Below are positions 50,251 through 59,486 of a DNA stretch of 64,000 nt, piece after piece. Source of the stretch: Okeania sp. SIO2C9 (lineage in GTDB: Bacteria > Cyanobacteriota > Cyanobacteriia > Cyanobacteriales > Microcoleaceae); NCBI RefSeq assembly GCF_010672455.1, contig NZ_JAAHGO010000012.1, positions 52,598 to 116,597 on the forward strand, given 5' to 3'. Numbering within the stretch: the stretch's first letter is position 1; every line of letters starts with the position of its first letter. Below the pieces are notes generated by a model. That model ran no database searches. It saw only the letters and a list, made by a program, of their open reading frames with translations, and was not told the DNA's origin. The position numbers and the translations under genes were made by a program.

Positions 50251-50885
50251 TTTGCGACGAGACCGTAATTTTTACCTGAAAAACACAGGAGCATGAAAGC
50301 CATCGTCCTTTAAGCTATGGATGAAAGGCGAGGAGTCGGATTTTAATCCGAAGTATTTGATCTTACAAAAGCAAGCAGAAAGCTAATTTTAGACTTAAGC
50401 AGACTGTGTAGGGGCACTTTTACTTGTCCCCAAAGATTATATCTTTGGTCAGCTAAGAAGAGACGGATCAACACAGATAAATCCGTGTTGGGTAGTATCT
50501 ACTTAGAATCCCCTCGGCAACAGCTGTGGGGGAATAGTCAAAAATTAAGGAAAAATCTAATTTCTAATGTGGCATCTTAAGCTCATCTCTTGTAAACAAA
50601 CTGTATATACAGACAAAATAACTAAACTGTGATATAGAGAAGAGAATAATGGTTGAGCTTTTCGTAAAGAAATACTTACCACTCGTGAAAGCTAACAAAA
50701 AAAAGTAAACTCACAGCTAGATTTCGGTCTATGCCGAGGAGTTTAGGAGTCTGCCCTTCAGGCTTTAAGCAAATGTGGATTTATGAGGGGCTGTATGCGG
50801 AATTTACTTCCGCACATTTATTCGCCCCGTCCCAAATGGGGGTGGACTAACCACAGAATCCAGGGTGTTTCAACCCCTGGAGATG
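50251..50885 (+). ncRNA. Candidate large structured RNA (possibly an ORF-less group II intron relic)
   Basis: A non-coding stretch of over 600 bases rich in strong hairpins: GGGGCA/TGTCCC near 50412, CCAAAGAT-TAT-ATCTTTGG (about 50430-50450), CCCC ... GGGG at 50511-50535, GGGGC-TGTA-TGCGGAA / TTCCGCA ... GCCCC (50787-50827), and CCAGGG/CCCTGG at 50859-50880. It starts TTTGCGACGAG and has ACCTGAAAAACAC near 50274, both reminiscent of group II intron 5' ends (GUGCGAC). The 50787 hairpin resembles domain V but lacks a clear AGC triad; CTAAC at 50846 could be a branch site. Other large RNAs are possible; no known Rfam class is claimed. Confidence 0.4.
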
Positions 50886-51050
50886 TCAATAATCTCTAAA
50901 TATAATCAAACAACTTTTGCAGTTGGCCATTTAAAACTTTAGATCGAAAAAAAATATTAAGACTTATTCAAACCTTTGTTTTTTCGTAAAACAAAAACAA
51001 ATATAACGCCCTAGTCTTGATATATCAAAACAAAAGTAGAGATTCAGTAT

Positions 51051-51183
51051 AAAAAGGCGGTGGGTCCCATCGTCTCTGTCTGCGGAGGGTTAAGTGTTTG
51101 CACTCCCGGTGAAACAGAAAGCCCTATCCGTGAGGTTGGGAAGCCTATATCATAATCTTTGATTTGATGTAGGAGAATGTCAC
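51051..51183 (+). promoter_or_regulatory. Conserved leader element upstream of the porin gene
   Basis: 133 bases from AAAAAGGCGGTGGGT to GGAGAATGTCAC, ending 22 bases before the porin ATG. Nearly identical to the psaB leader (31735-31560, minus strand) without its 40-base insertion. Foldable parts: GGAG ... GTG-TTT-GCAC-TCC, and CCTATATCA / TGATGTAGG next to the 3' end. The 3' end resembles the right end of the tnpB element (GGGAGTATGTCACC at 62.39 kb). Confidence 0.65.
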
Positions 51184-51205
51184 ATTGGTGTGAGGGTTAG
51201 TAAAT

Positions 51206-52939
51206 ATGACAAGACTTATCTGGAAAACTCTAAAATACAGTCCTAGTGTTTTTAGCGCAGCATTATTAATGGCAGGTTCAGCGATCGCTGCTGAAGCTCC
51301 TTTACAAACTTTAGGGAGTGGCGAAAATTCGGCAAATCAGAACTTAGCCCAAAGTACCATAGAAAATCCATCTTCCTTTGAAATAGCTCAAATAGATATT
51401 CGCTCAATGCCCATGGATGACCCTTCATTGGCACCAGTGGCAGTATCAGACTTAGAAGATGGAGATTCACTAGATCAGGTAACATCCGTAACTCAGTTAT
51501 CAGATGTACAACCGACAGACTGGGCATTCCAAGCACTACAATCCTTGGTAGAGCGTTATGGTTGTATCGCAGGTTATCCTGATGGGACTTATAAGGGAAA
51601 TCGAGCGATGACCCGTTATGAGTTTGCAGCAGGTTTGAATTCTTGTTTAGACCGAATTACAGAATTAATTGCGGCCGCAACTTCTGACCTAGTAACTAGA
51701 GAAGATTTAGCAGTTTTACAAAGACTGCAAGAGGAATTTGCAGCAGAATTAGCTGCTTTGCGAGGACGAGTAGATGCTCTAGAAGCTAGAACCGCAGAAC
51801 TAGAAAATAATCAGTTCTCCACTACGACCAAACTTAACGGAGAGGTTTTGTTTTGGTTGAGCGATACCTGGGGAGAACAAGCTGAGGGACGCGGAAGATC
51901 CGGCAGTGATGAGGACGAAACTCAGACAACCTTTGGTTATCGGGTTCGTTTGAACTTTGATACCAGTTTTACAGGAGAAGACCGCTTAAGAACTCGTCTA
52001 CAAGCTAATAACATTCCTAACTATAGCGGTGGAAGTTTGACCAATAGTTTAATGACTCGTTTAGCTACAGATAGTAGCCCAGATGATGATGTTTCCATTG
52101 GTAAGTTGGCCTATCGTTTTCCTGTACTAAATGGTAGAGGTGAAATAGAACTAGCTGCTACAGGCTATGGTATTGATGACTTTATCGGAGTTATTACACC
52201 TCTAGAAAGTAGTGGTGCTGGTGCTATTTCCAGATTTGGACGATTCAACCCTATTTATTATCGTGCTCCTTCTGATGCTGGTGTTAAGTTTGCCTACGCT
52301 TTCAATGATGCAATTCAGGTAACTGTGGGTTATGCTGCACCAGATAAGGAAGATCCTCGAGAAGGTAGAGGTGCTTTTAATGGTTCATTTAGTGGATTTG
52401 GCCAGTTTACAATTGAACCAAATGACAAACTTGCTTTTCAAGTCGGTTATTTGCGCGGCTATCATACGAAAAATGATGTTAACTTGACCGGAAGTACAGG
52501 TAGTTTTCTAGCCAGAGATCCTTTTGATGGTAGAGCAACTACCACAGATACTATTAACTTTGAGGCTCAATGGAGAGTTACTGATGGCTTTCAGATAGGT
52601 GGTTGGGGCGGTACTTTATTTGCCCGTCCTGAAGATGATGATGATACTGATGATATCACTATTATTACTGGTGCTTTGACTTTAGCTTTCCCAGACCTAC
52701 TGAAAGAAGGTAGTCTAGGAGGTATTATTGTTGGTGTACCACCAATTGTTACTGATGGTGGTGATAATGATGATTTGAAAGATGATGATACTTCTATACA
52801 TATTGAAGCTTTTTATCGCTTCCAAATGAACGACAATATCGCTATTACTCCCGGTGTATTTGTGATTACAAATCCTAACCACATTGAGGATAATGACACT
52901 CTTTGGGTCGGTACATTAAGAACTCAATTCAGATTCTAA
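51206..52939 (+). CDS. Iron uptake / OprB-type porin with SLH domain
   Basis: A 577-residue outer-membrane protein. A signal peptide (about 1-28, ending SAIAAEA) precedes an SLH domain (about 95-150: DVQPTDWAFQALQSLVERYG, GYPDGTYKGNRAMTRYEFA) that binds the cell-wall polymer. A coiled coil (about 165-205, LQEEFAAELAALRGRVDALE) and an OprB-type beta-barrel follow, ending in aromatic FRF. Cyanobacterial members of this architecture include iron-uptake porins, but selectivity cannot be read from sequence. Its leader shares an element with psaB. Confidence 0.9.
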   Translation: MTRLIWKTLKYSPSVFSAALLMAGSAIAAEAPLQTLGSGENSANQNLAQSTIENPSSFEIAQIDIRSMPMDDPSLAPVAVSDLEDGDSLDQVTSVTQLSDVQPTDWAFQALQSLVERYGCIAGYPDGTYKGNRAMTRYEFAAGLNSCLDRITELIAAATSDLVTREDLAVLQRLQEEFAAELAALRGRVDALEARTAELENNQFSTTTKLNGEVLFWLSDTWGEQAEGRGRSGSDEDETQTTFGYRVRLNFDTSFTGEDRLRTRLQANNIPNYSGGSLTNSLMTRLATDSSPDDDVSIGKLAYRFPVLNGRGEIELAATGYGIDDFIGVITPLESSGAGAISRFGRFNPIYYRAPSDAGVKFAYAFNDAIQVTVGYAAPDKEDPREGRGAFNGSFSGFGQFTIEPNDKLAFQVGYLRGYHTKNDVNLTGSTGSFLARDPFDGRATTTDTINFEAQWRVTDGFQIGGWGGTLFARPEDDDDTDDITIITGALTLAFPDLLKEGSLGGIIVGVPPIVTDGGDNDDLKDDDTSIHIEAFYRFQMNDNIAITPGVFVITNPNHIEDNDTLWVGTLRTQFRF

Positions 52940-53942
52940 AACTTTGAATTAACAACAAGAAATATATTAGTTAGTCAGATTCCATTATTTCGACAACTTT
53001 GGCAATTTAGTAAATGATAGAACAACCGATTAGCTAGTCAGTTTCTGGAATAGTTTTATACCCCCTAGCTAGCCTTTAGAAGTGCTGATTAAAAGCTAAG
53101 GGGTTTAATTTTTGGCTTGCTGAATAAATGTATGATTTTAAAGGAGTCATACCATTTCTCAAAAGTCTTGCTACATCTCCTTGAGAGTAGGGAGTAGGGA
53201 GTAGGGAGTAGGGAGTAGGGTGAAAAGACATAAGATATTTTGGTTTAATGCCGATAATCTTTATAAATATTACTGAAGCATTATTATTACTTAATAACTT
53301 AAGTTCATCGGAAGTATAGCATTATTTTTGGGAATTGGTATCAGTAGGGGTGTTAACGATAGTTATGCGAAGCAAACGCGTTTCTTGCGTATACTTCGCA
53401 TAACTATCGTACAGGAGTCAGAAAGGAGTTTTTCGGTGACTAAATAGAAAGAAATAGGTATAATTTGCACTATTGTTTTGACTGTATAACCGGATTTCAT
53501 ATCAGCAGTCAGCATTGAAAGGTTTTCAAGCAGACAGAGATTTTAATGCTGCTGTCAACCTGAAAAACTATGTGTATCAGTAGCTTGAGTTTCAAGCGAT
53601 TTTAAGCCTGTGGAGAGAATAAGTTACAGACTGCGGTCAGTGGTTCTCACAGAAGCAGGAAGCTAGCTCCAAAGCTCAAAATCTCATTTGGGTAAGTTTG
53701 GGTAAGTTTAGTAGAACGGAAAAACTATTTATATCATGTCCGGATAAATTAGTGATGAAAAAATTTTCTCCTCTTGCTCTTTCTTCTTCCTTCCTGACTC
53801 CTATCTCGTTATTTATAACTATTCAACCAGACATAATATTACTTAACTATATGCTGTGCGATCGCTATATTCCTCAAAATTTCTAACTTTTGACTTTTAG
53901 CTATTAAGGTATTCTTATTAAGTAATTTTTCTATGTAAATCT
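52940..53942. other. Repeat-filled spacer with a tnpB remnant
   Basis: No intact gene. GGGAGTA heptamers at about 53188-53220, an inverted repeat CTATCGTACA... around 53350-53412 (GATAGTTATGCGAAG / CTTCGCATAACTATCG), a tnpB 3' remnant (53512-53572), and a TATCATGTCCGG repeat (53733, also at 37733). Confidence 0.5.
53512..53710 (+). mobile_element. Truncated tnpB 3' end and right-end sequence
   Basis: The last 24 or so codons of a tnpB are readable (SALKGFQADRDFNAAVNLKN, stop at 53570-53572), with the RuvC-III motif DRDFNAAVN. It is followed by a GC-richer tail GACTGCGGTCAGTGGTTCTC, ACAGAAGCAGGAAGCTAG typical of the region after such genes. The upstream part of the gene is missing. It lies 230 bases upstream of lgt in the same direction. 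Confidence 0.7.
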
Positions 53943-54827
53943 ATGATATTAGAGATTCCCATATTACCTTTAGGCTTTCAATTTACTTCTCCTGGTCCAA
54001 TTATTTTTGAATTGGGGCCTTTGGCAGTCCGTTGGTATGGACTTTTAATTGCCACAGCAGTATTAATCGGAGTTACTCTTTCCCAATATTTGGCTAGACG
54101 CCGTCATGTTAACCCTGAGTTATTAGGCGATCTAGTGGTTTGGTTGGTATTAGCTGCAATTCCTGGAGCAAGGTTGTATTATGTTCTGTTTGAGTGGGAG
54201 AAGTACCAACAAAATCCTATAGATATGATTGCAATTTGGAAAGGAGGCATTGCAATTCATGGAGCAATTATTGGTGGAGCAATCGCTGCTTTAATTTTTG
54301 CCAGAATTAATAAAATATCTTTCTGGCAATTGGCAGATTTAGTGGCCCCTTCTTTGATTTTGGGACAAGCCATTGGTAGGTGGGGCAATTTTTTCAATTC
54401 TGAGGCTTTTGGTAGTCCCACTGATTTACCTTGGAAGTTATATATTCCTCCAGAACGTCGTCCATCGGAATTAGTAAATTTTGATTATTTTCATCCCACT
54501 TTCTTATATGAGTCTCTATGGAATTTGATGGTATTTGGACTATTACTATTCCTATTTTTTAGAGATTTGCGGGGTAGATATCGACTTAAAGTAGGGACTT
54601 TATTTCTTGTTTATATGGCAGCTTATAGTAGTGGACGAATTTGGATTGAGGGATTACGGACTGATAGTTTGATGTTAGGGCCACTGCGAATTGCCCAATT
54701 TGTGAGTTTAGCTGGAATTTTGTTGGGGTTAGCAGGTTTGGCTTGGCTATATTTGTTGAAGCGACCTTTACCTGATATATGGCCTTCAGAGAATAGGTAT
54801 AGGGAGGAAGAGACGCAAAGAGATTGA
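53943..54827 (+). CDS. lgt: Prolipoprotein diacylglyceryl transferase
   Basis: A 294-residue inner-membrane enzyme with seven transmembrane helices that transfers diacylglycerol to the lipobox cysteine of prolipoproteins. The signature [17 protein letters not shown] is intact, as are [13 protein letters not shown] and [11 protein letters not shown] (essential His). ATG start at 53943; full length. It would act on lipoproteins such as the one encoded at 35.3 kb. Confidence 0.97.
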   Translation: MILEIPILPLGFQFTSPGPIIFELGPLAVRWYGLLIATAVLIGVTLSQYLARRRHVNPELLGDLVVWLVLAAIPGARLYYVLFEWEKYQQNPIDMIAIWKGGIAIHGAIIGGAIAALIFARINKISFWQLADLVAPSLILGQAIGRWGNFFNSEAFGSPTDLPWKLYIPPERRPSELVNFDYFHPTFLYESLWNLMVFGLLLFLFFRDLRGRYRLKVGTLFLVYMAAYSSGRIWIEGLRTDSLMLGPLRIAQFVSLAGILLGLAGLAWLYLLKRPLPDIWPSENRYREEETQRD

Positions 54828-56255
54828 AATGCTAATGAAGAAGGAAGAAGGAAAATTGGATGGCGATAGTCTTCGACACGCTACTTCGTGTCTTATCGCC
54901 CCAAACAATTTTCAGCACCCCCGTTGACGGTGCAGGGTCAATTTATCTCAACGTTGGTTGAAGACCCGCGCTCTCCCGACGCTCCCCTTCGGGATGAAAA
55001 CCAATCAATCTTGCAGTTTTACAGATAATTTGTTAAAATAGAATACTCAACCAAAAACCAAGGTTGAGATTACTATTGTTTTTTTCAAGTCCCGTCGCCG
55101 AGGGGCACTCGGAGACGTTAAACGGACACAGAGGAAGCGTTAGACTGGCATTGCCAGCATTTTCCAGTGAGGTGTCAACCCGCCCTGAGTCGTTCAGTCA
55201 GCTTAGTCTGTTTGATTGGTGGATGGGAATCCCGCGCTGTCTCGCAGAGCAGCGTCGGGAGGATGTCAATGTCATTAGAAATTGATGAGGGGATGGGGAG
55301 ATGGAGAGATTTGTATATTTGCACAATTTTTTGTATTTCATATTAATATTCTCTGACGACAAAGAATTAGCCTTGCCGTTGACAGTGGGATATTAAACCC
55401 GCAAAAGAAAAGATATAGCGCTGTGCGCAGGCAACAGCTCCGAAAGGCAACAGGCAACAGCTCATCTGGGGGAATCAAAAGCTGATAATATTAAGACTTT
55501 TAGCTATTGCACACCTCCTGTCATTTGTAAATATGCCAGCGCACATTGCTATAAAGAAAGCTCTAGACAAAAAGTCCAGAGCTATACCAGGGTGCATCTA
55601 CCATTCCTTTTCTCTGAATATAGGTACTAACATCAGGAAAAATCACGAATACTGAAGAAAATTTTTTGGCTAATAAATTTCAATAGATATCTCCAGAAAA
55701 TAAACTTGCTTTTTATTTAAGATAAGCTAGAGTTGTAAAAGTCACTGAAAAATCATTTTTCGTATCTTTGGCGTGAAAATTTATTCCCTGTTCCCTGTTC
55801 CCTGTTCCCTACTGTGTGCAAAAAGTCTATAGAACCCATTTGAGAACTATACAATTATGTAGTCAAGTCTTTTCGCGCATCAATGAGTGAGGAAAAATCA
55901 TCTGAAGGAGTGTTGAATTTTTTGTATTATCTCTCCCCACATCTTCCCTCTTACCGAATTATTAATAATTAATAATTAATTATTAAATAATTCGCGCCTT
56001 GAAGCCTCTCCTTGATCGGGGAAAAAAGCGGTCAAGGGATGGCGAGGTCTCCTCGCCATATCCAATCGACTCCTGTGAAGAAATAATATTTCCTTATATT
56101 CAATTCCGTAGCGGTTAAAACCCGAGGTAATTATCAATTATCCATGATCAATTAATGAACTCCTGTCTCCAGTATAGCTGTCTCCTGTCTCCTAACTCCT
56201 TGCTAAATTTATGAAGATACGATCGGGGGTTCTATATCTTTTTCGGAGAGGTCTA
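54828..56255. other. Long repeat-filled spacer
   Basis: No credible gene. Contains TTGACGGTG repeats near 54920, a CCCGCGCTCTCCCGACGCTCC palindromic repeat (about 54965), a tnpB right-end remnant (55064-55285), GGCAACAGCTC repeats (about 55425-55465), GTTCCCT heptamers (about 55793-55812), ATTAATA repeats and the GGCGAGG-TCT-CCTCGCC palindrome (about 56038-56060). Confidence 0.5.
55064..55285 (+). mobile_element. Probable right-end remnant of a tnpB element
   Basis: A GC-rich island with GTCCCGTCGCCGAGGGGCAC, GTTAAACGGACACAGAGGAA and GGTGTCAACCCGCCCTGAG, ending with a hairpin (GGAATCCCGCGC / GCGTCGGGAGG) and ATGTCAATG. The hairpin followed by GGGAGxATGTCA is the same layout as at 62350-62395. 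An open frame through it is presumably the fossil C-terminal/omega-RNA overlap, not a gene. Confidence 0.45.
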
Positions 56256-57056
56256 ATGAATAATACAGAAAGTCTTGAAGCAGCAGTCTACATTGTAGGG
56301 GCAGGTCCAGGAGACCCGGATCTATTAACGGTGAAGGCTTATAAAATCTTGGCGAAAGCAGATGTGATTCTATATGCAGATTCTTTGGTACCCAAGCAAA
56401 TGTTACGAGATGTACGTCCTGATGCTGAGGTTATTGGAACGGCAAATAAAACCCTAGAGGATATTTTGCCTTTAATGATAGACCGAGTGAGAAAAGGTTG
56501 TTCTGTAGTACGTCTCCATTCTGGAGATCCAAGTTTGTATGGGGCGGTTTATGAACAAATGCAGCTTTTGGCAGAGGCAGAAATTGATTTTGAAATTGTG
56601 CCGGGAATTAGCGCATTTCAGGATGCAGCAGCTAAGTTAAAAGTAGAGTTGACTGTACCTGGGTTGGTGCAGACAATTATATTAACTAGGATTAGTGGAA
56701 AAGCTACAGGAGTTCCTCCCAGTGAAGAGTTGGGTAGTTTGGCTGCTCACGGGGCAAGTTTATGTTTGTACTTGAGCGCTCGTCATGTTTGGGAAGCACA
56801 ACAAAAGTTGATAGAACATTACTCGCCTCAAATACCTATTGCAATATGTTATCGCTTGGGATGGCCTGATGAACAGATTTGGGTTGTACCTTTGGAGAAA
56901 ATGGCTGTTGTTACTGAGGAGAAACAGTTAGTCAGAACAACGCTCTATGTGATTAGTCCAGCGTTGGAGAAAGTGGAAAAAGTGGGGCGTTCTGGTCTTT
57001 ATAATCCTCAACATACTCATTTATTTCGAGGAAGTAGTTCAACAATTAATAATTAA
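56256..57056 (+). CDS. cobM: Precorrin-4 C(11)-methyltransferase
   Basis: About 266 residues from the ATG at 56256 (MNNTESLEAAVYIVGAGPGD), preceded by CGGAGAGG; the frame extends upstream to 56211. An SAM-dependent uroporphyrinogen-III methyltransferase-like fold: VGAGPGDPDLLTVKAYKIL, VVRLHSGDPSLYGAVYEQM and VPGISAFQDAAAKL are the classical blocks; LTVPGLVQTIILTRISGKA favours CobM/CbiF. It methylates C-11 of precorrin-4 in corrin ring synthesis. Isolated from other cob genes here; bluB is in the same window. Confidence 0.92.
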   Translation: MNNTESLEAAVYIVGAGPGDPDLLTVKAYKILAKADVILYADSLVPKQMLRDVRPDAEVIGTANKTLEDILPLMIDRVRKGCSVVRLHSGDPSLYGAVYEQMQLLAEAEIDFEIVPGISAFQDAAAKLKVELTVPGLVQTIILTRISGKATGVPPSEELGSLAAHGASLCLYLSARHVWEAQQKLIEHYSPQIPIAICYRLGWPDEQIWVVPLEKMAVVTEEKQLVRTTLYVISPALEKVEKVGRSGLYNPQHTHLFRGSSSTINN

Positions 57057-57454
57057 TAATTAATAATTAATTATTAATTATTACCTTTTCTTGAAAACGG
57101 ATAGGATTGACTCAAAGGAAAATTTTTTCTTGTTTCTCCTTCCAACCTACATGAAGTACAGATATTAACAATTAAATGAATGCAAGTGCGGGCATCTTGC
57201 CCGCGATGGATGTACCTCACCAAAGTAGAATCCGCTGTATCTTCACACGTTAACGAGCAGAACAACCCAAAAATAATTAGAACGGGAGCAAGATGATCCA
57301 AAATAATTGGAATGGGAGCAAGATGCTCCCACTGGCTATACCGTGACCAAAATAATTGGAACGGGAGCAAGATGCTCCCACTGACTATACTATTACAATG
57401 CACAACTACCAATTGATTTCTATATTTTACTTCTTAGGTATTTAATTAATAAAA
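57057..57454. other. Repeat-filled spacer
   Basis: No gene seen. ATTAATA tandem at 57042-57080, the GGATAGGATTGACTCAA repeat, and a GGAGCAAGATGCTCCCACTG unit repeated three times (about 57280-57390). Confidence 0.5.
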
Positions 57455-58054
57455 ATGTCTTACAGCGATTTTACATTAGAAAAAATCAAACAAACTTTTG
57501 AAATTAATATCAGAGAAGAACAAAACTATTTTGCAAAGATATCGCCATTACAACCTAGTAAATTATTAACAGAAATACTGGATTATAACGTAGCGATCGC
57601 TCTAGCAAGTAATAGTGAGAAAGCCCGTTCAGAAATGATAATTGCGCCAATATTAATAGACTTAAAAAGACAAAATAAAGAACAAATAAATATATTTTCA
57701 GGCATAGATTTCACAGTGGATCCAGAAACATGATTGAACGGAATTTGTGACTTTTTGATCGCTCAATCTTCGGAAATGTTAATCCTAACAGCTCCAGTAA
57801 TTGTGATTGTTGAAGCGAAAAAAGAAAACCTTAATTTAGGATTAGGTCAATGTATAGCAGAAATGATAGCAGCTAGAATATTTAACCAGAAAAAAAGTAA
57901 CAATATTACTACAATTTATGGGGCAATTACATCGGGAACAAACTGGCGATTCTTGAAGCTGGAAGGGGAAAATATTATTATAGACTTAACGGAATATTAT
58001 CTAAATCAAATTAATCTAATTCTGGGAATATTAGCATCAAGTATAATTAATTAA
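57455..58054 (+). pseudogene. Hypothetical PD-(D/E)XK-like protein interrupted by an in-frame TGA
   Basis: One reading frame of 200 codons is broken only by a TGA at 57731-57733 (FTVDPET, stop, [11 protein letters not shown]). The second half contains GICDF then [15 protein letters not shown], a D ... E-x-K arrangement like PD-(D/E)XK nucleases, and [17 protein letters not shown]. Cyanobacterial relatives are uncharacterised. GGA to TGA at a Gly codon (x-GLNGICDF) is the likely mutation. ATG start at 57455. A TTG directly after the stop could restart translation, so a split product cannot be excluded. Confidence 0.7.
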
Positions 58055-58146
58055 GAGTAATACAGCAAATTCTATCAGGGGTTAGGTATGGCTATAGCGG
58101 GCAAGATTCCCGCACTTGCATTCATTCCCTTGTTAATATCTGTACT

Positions 58147-59405
58147 TCATATACTTGCTGCTTGATGAGCTTGAGTAACTGCATTCATAATTGTACCAAT
58201 TTGAGCTTTAACCTCTGCATCTTGAAATAAAAGATTTCCTAAAGTTTGTCCTGCATTTTCAACTAAACTAGCAAAAGTTTTAGATTAATCTGATTAAAGT
58301 TTTGATCTAATTCTTTGAACATTGGCTTTGATATACTCTTACCAATTTTAGATGGGATTTTTTTATACTCATGATACATAATCCAAGCAAATATTGGCAT
58401 TAAAATAATTGCAGTTATAGTACCTGTGCTAAGACCAATACCTGCTTCTCCAATAAACAGAAGAAAATTACTAATTAATACTACTAAAACCAGCTAATCT
58501 ACAATTTTATGAAATGGTATTCTTAGCAAGAGTTCTCCAACTGCTAGCATAAATTTTGCAGAAATTAACTCAGCTACTACCTTAGCAATAGCTTTTGCTA
58601 AAGAACTCCTTAATGCAATAACAAGAGCTTTCTGAAATACAATATTTCCTACAACTACTGTTCCTTGTGTTGCAATAGTTGTGCCAACCAATTTTACAAC
58701 TGTTTCAACTGATTTTACTGCTGCGCTGTTAGTCAAATAAGAAGAAACATCTTTTGCCGCATCCTGGACAATTTTTTTTACTACTGGTATAGCAGTACGC
58801 TTTGCAACTGCTTTAGCAAAATCAACAATTTTACTTTCTTTTACAGCAGCATTAACAAGTGCATCTGCTACTATTCCTTCCTCTAAAATATAGATTGCTA
58901 AATGTTGTACTACTAGCTCCTGATTTTCTTGATAAAATTGACTAAAATTCCTAGTAATTATTTTAGTTATATTGCTGGTTAAAATAGAATCTACTCTGTA
59001 GCAAACATTTTTTTCAACATAATTACCCTTTCTAATAAAGGTAATAAATTTTCTACCGTACCTGTATCCTTCAGTAGGTTTCCAAGATAATTCATGCTTT
59101 TCTGAGTCTATCTTTTTAGAAACAAGAGTTAGACAAGTGAGTGTATCTTGACTACTAACATATTTTTTGATTTCTTATCTAAGACTTATTAGGAAATATT
59201 CCTTCTTTTCGGATAGATCATTAATTAACTTATGTAGTATTTCAGAGCTTGCAACTATATCTTTTGCCATAATTTGTATCCTTTGTCCAGTTTTTGAGTG
59301 AATAAGTTTCTGTCGGTACTGAATTAGAGCTTTGATAACACCTAATAAAGTGCTTTTATCTGTTACATCCTGTTGGAAACCCAGAAATTCTGAATGTCGA
59401 TACAA
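58147..59405 (-). pseudogene. Hypothetical membrane protein, degraded
   Basis: A minus-strand gene of about 415 codons can be read from 59405 (QRIQIMAKDIVASSEILHKL) through an in-frame TAA at 59177-59175, a long open part (KYVSSQDTLTCLTLVSKKID, then alanine/valine-rich helices VADALVNAAVKESK and SAAVKSVETVVKLVG), an in-frame TAG at 58496-58494, a transmembrane pair (LVLVVLISNFLLFIGEAG, TGTITAIILMPIFAWIM), a frameshift near 58285, and a tail TFASLVENAGQTLGNLLF ending at a TGA (58149-58147). Two stops and one frameshift show inactivation. Family not recognised. Confidence 0.65.
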
Positions 59406-59486
59406 AATTTTATATATACTTAATTAGGTTAAAATATATTTGATAAATGATATAATAAAAAATTTATTTGCTATTAAATATATTAA

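Noticed and set aside
50251..50885. tmRNA, RNase P RNA or SRP RNA
   Set aside because: No TGGTTTCGACA (tmRNA), no GAGGAAAGTCCGGGC (RNase P), no SRP Alu/S-domain signature seen.
55064..55285. 73-residue ORF ending before cobM
   Set aside because: Located in a GC-rich IS right-end-like island; better explained as a mobile-element remnant.
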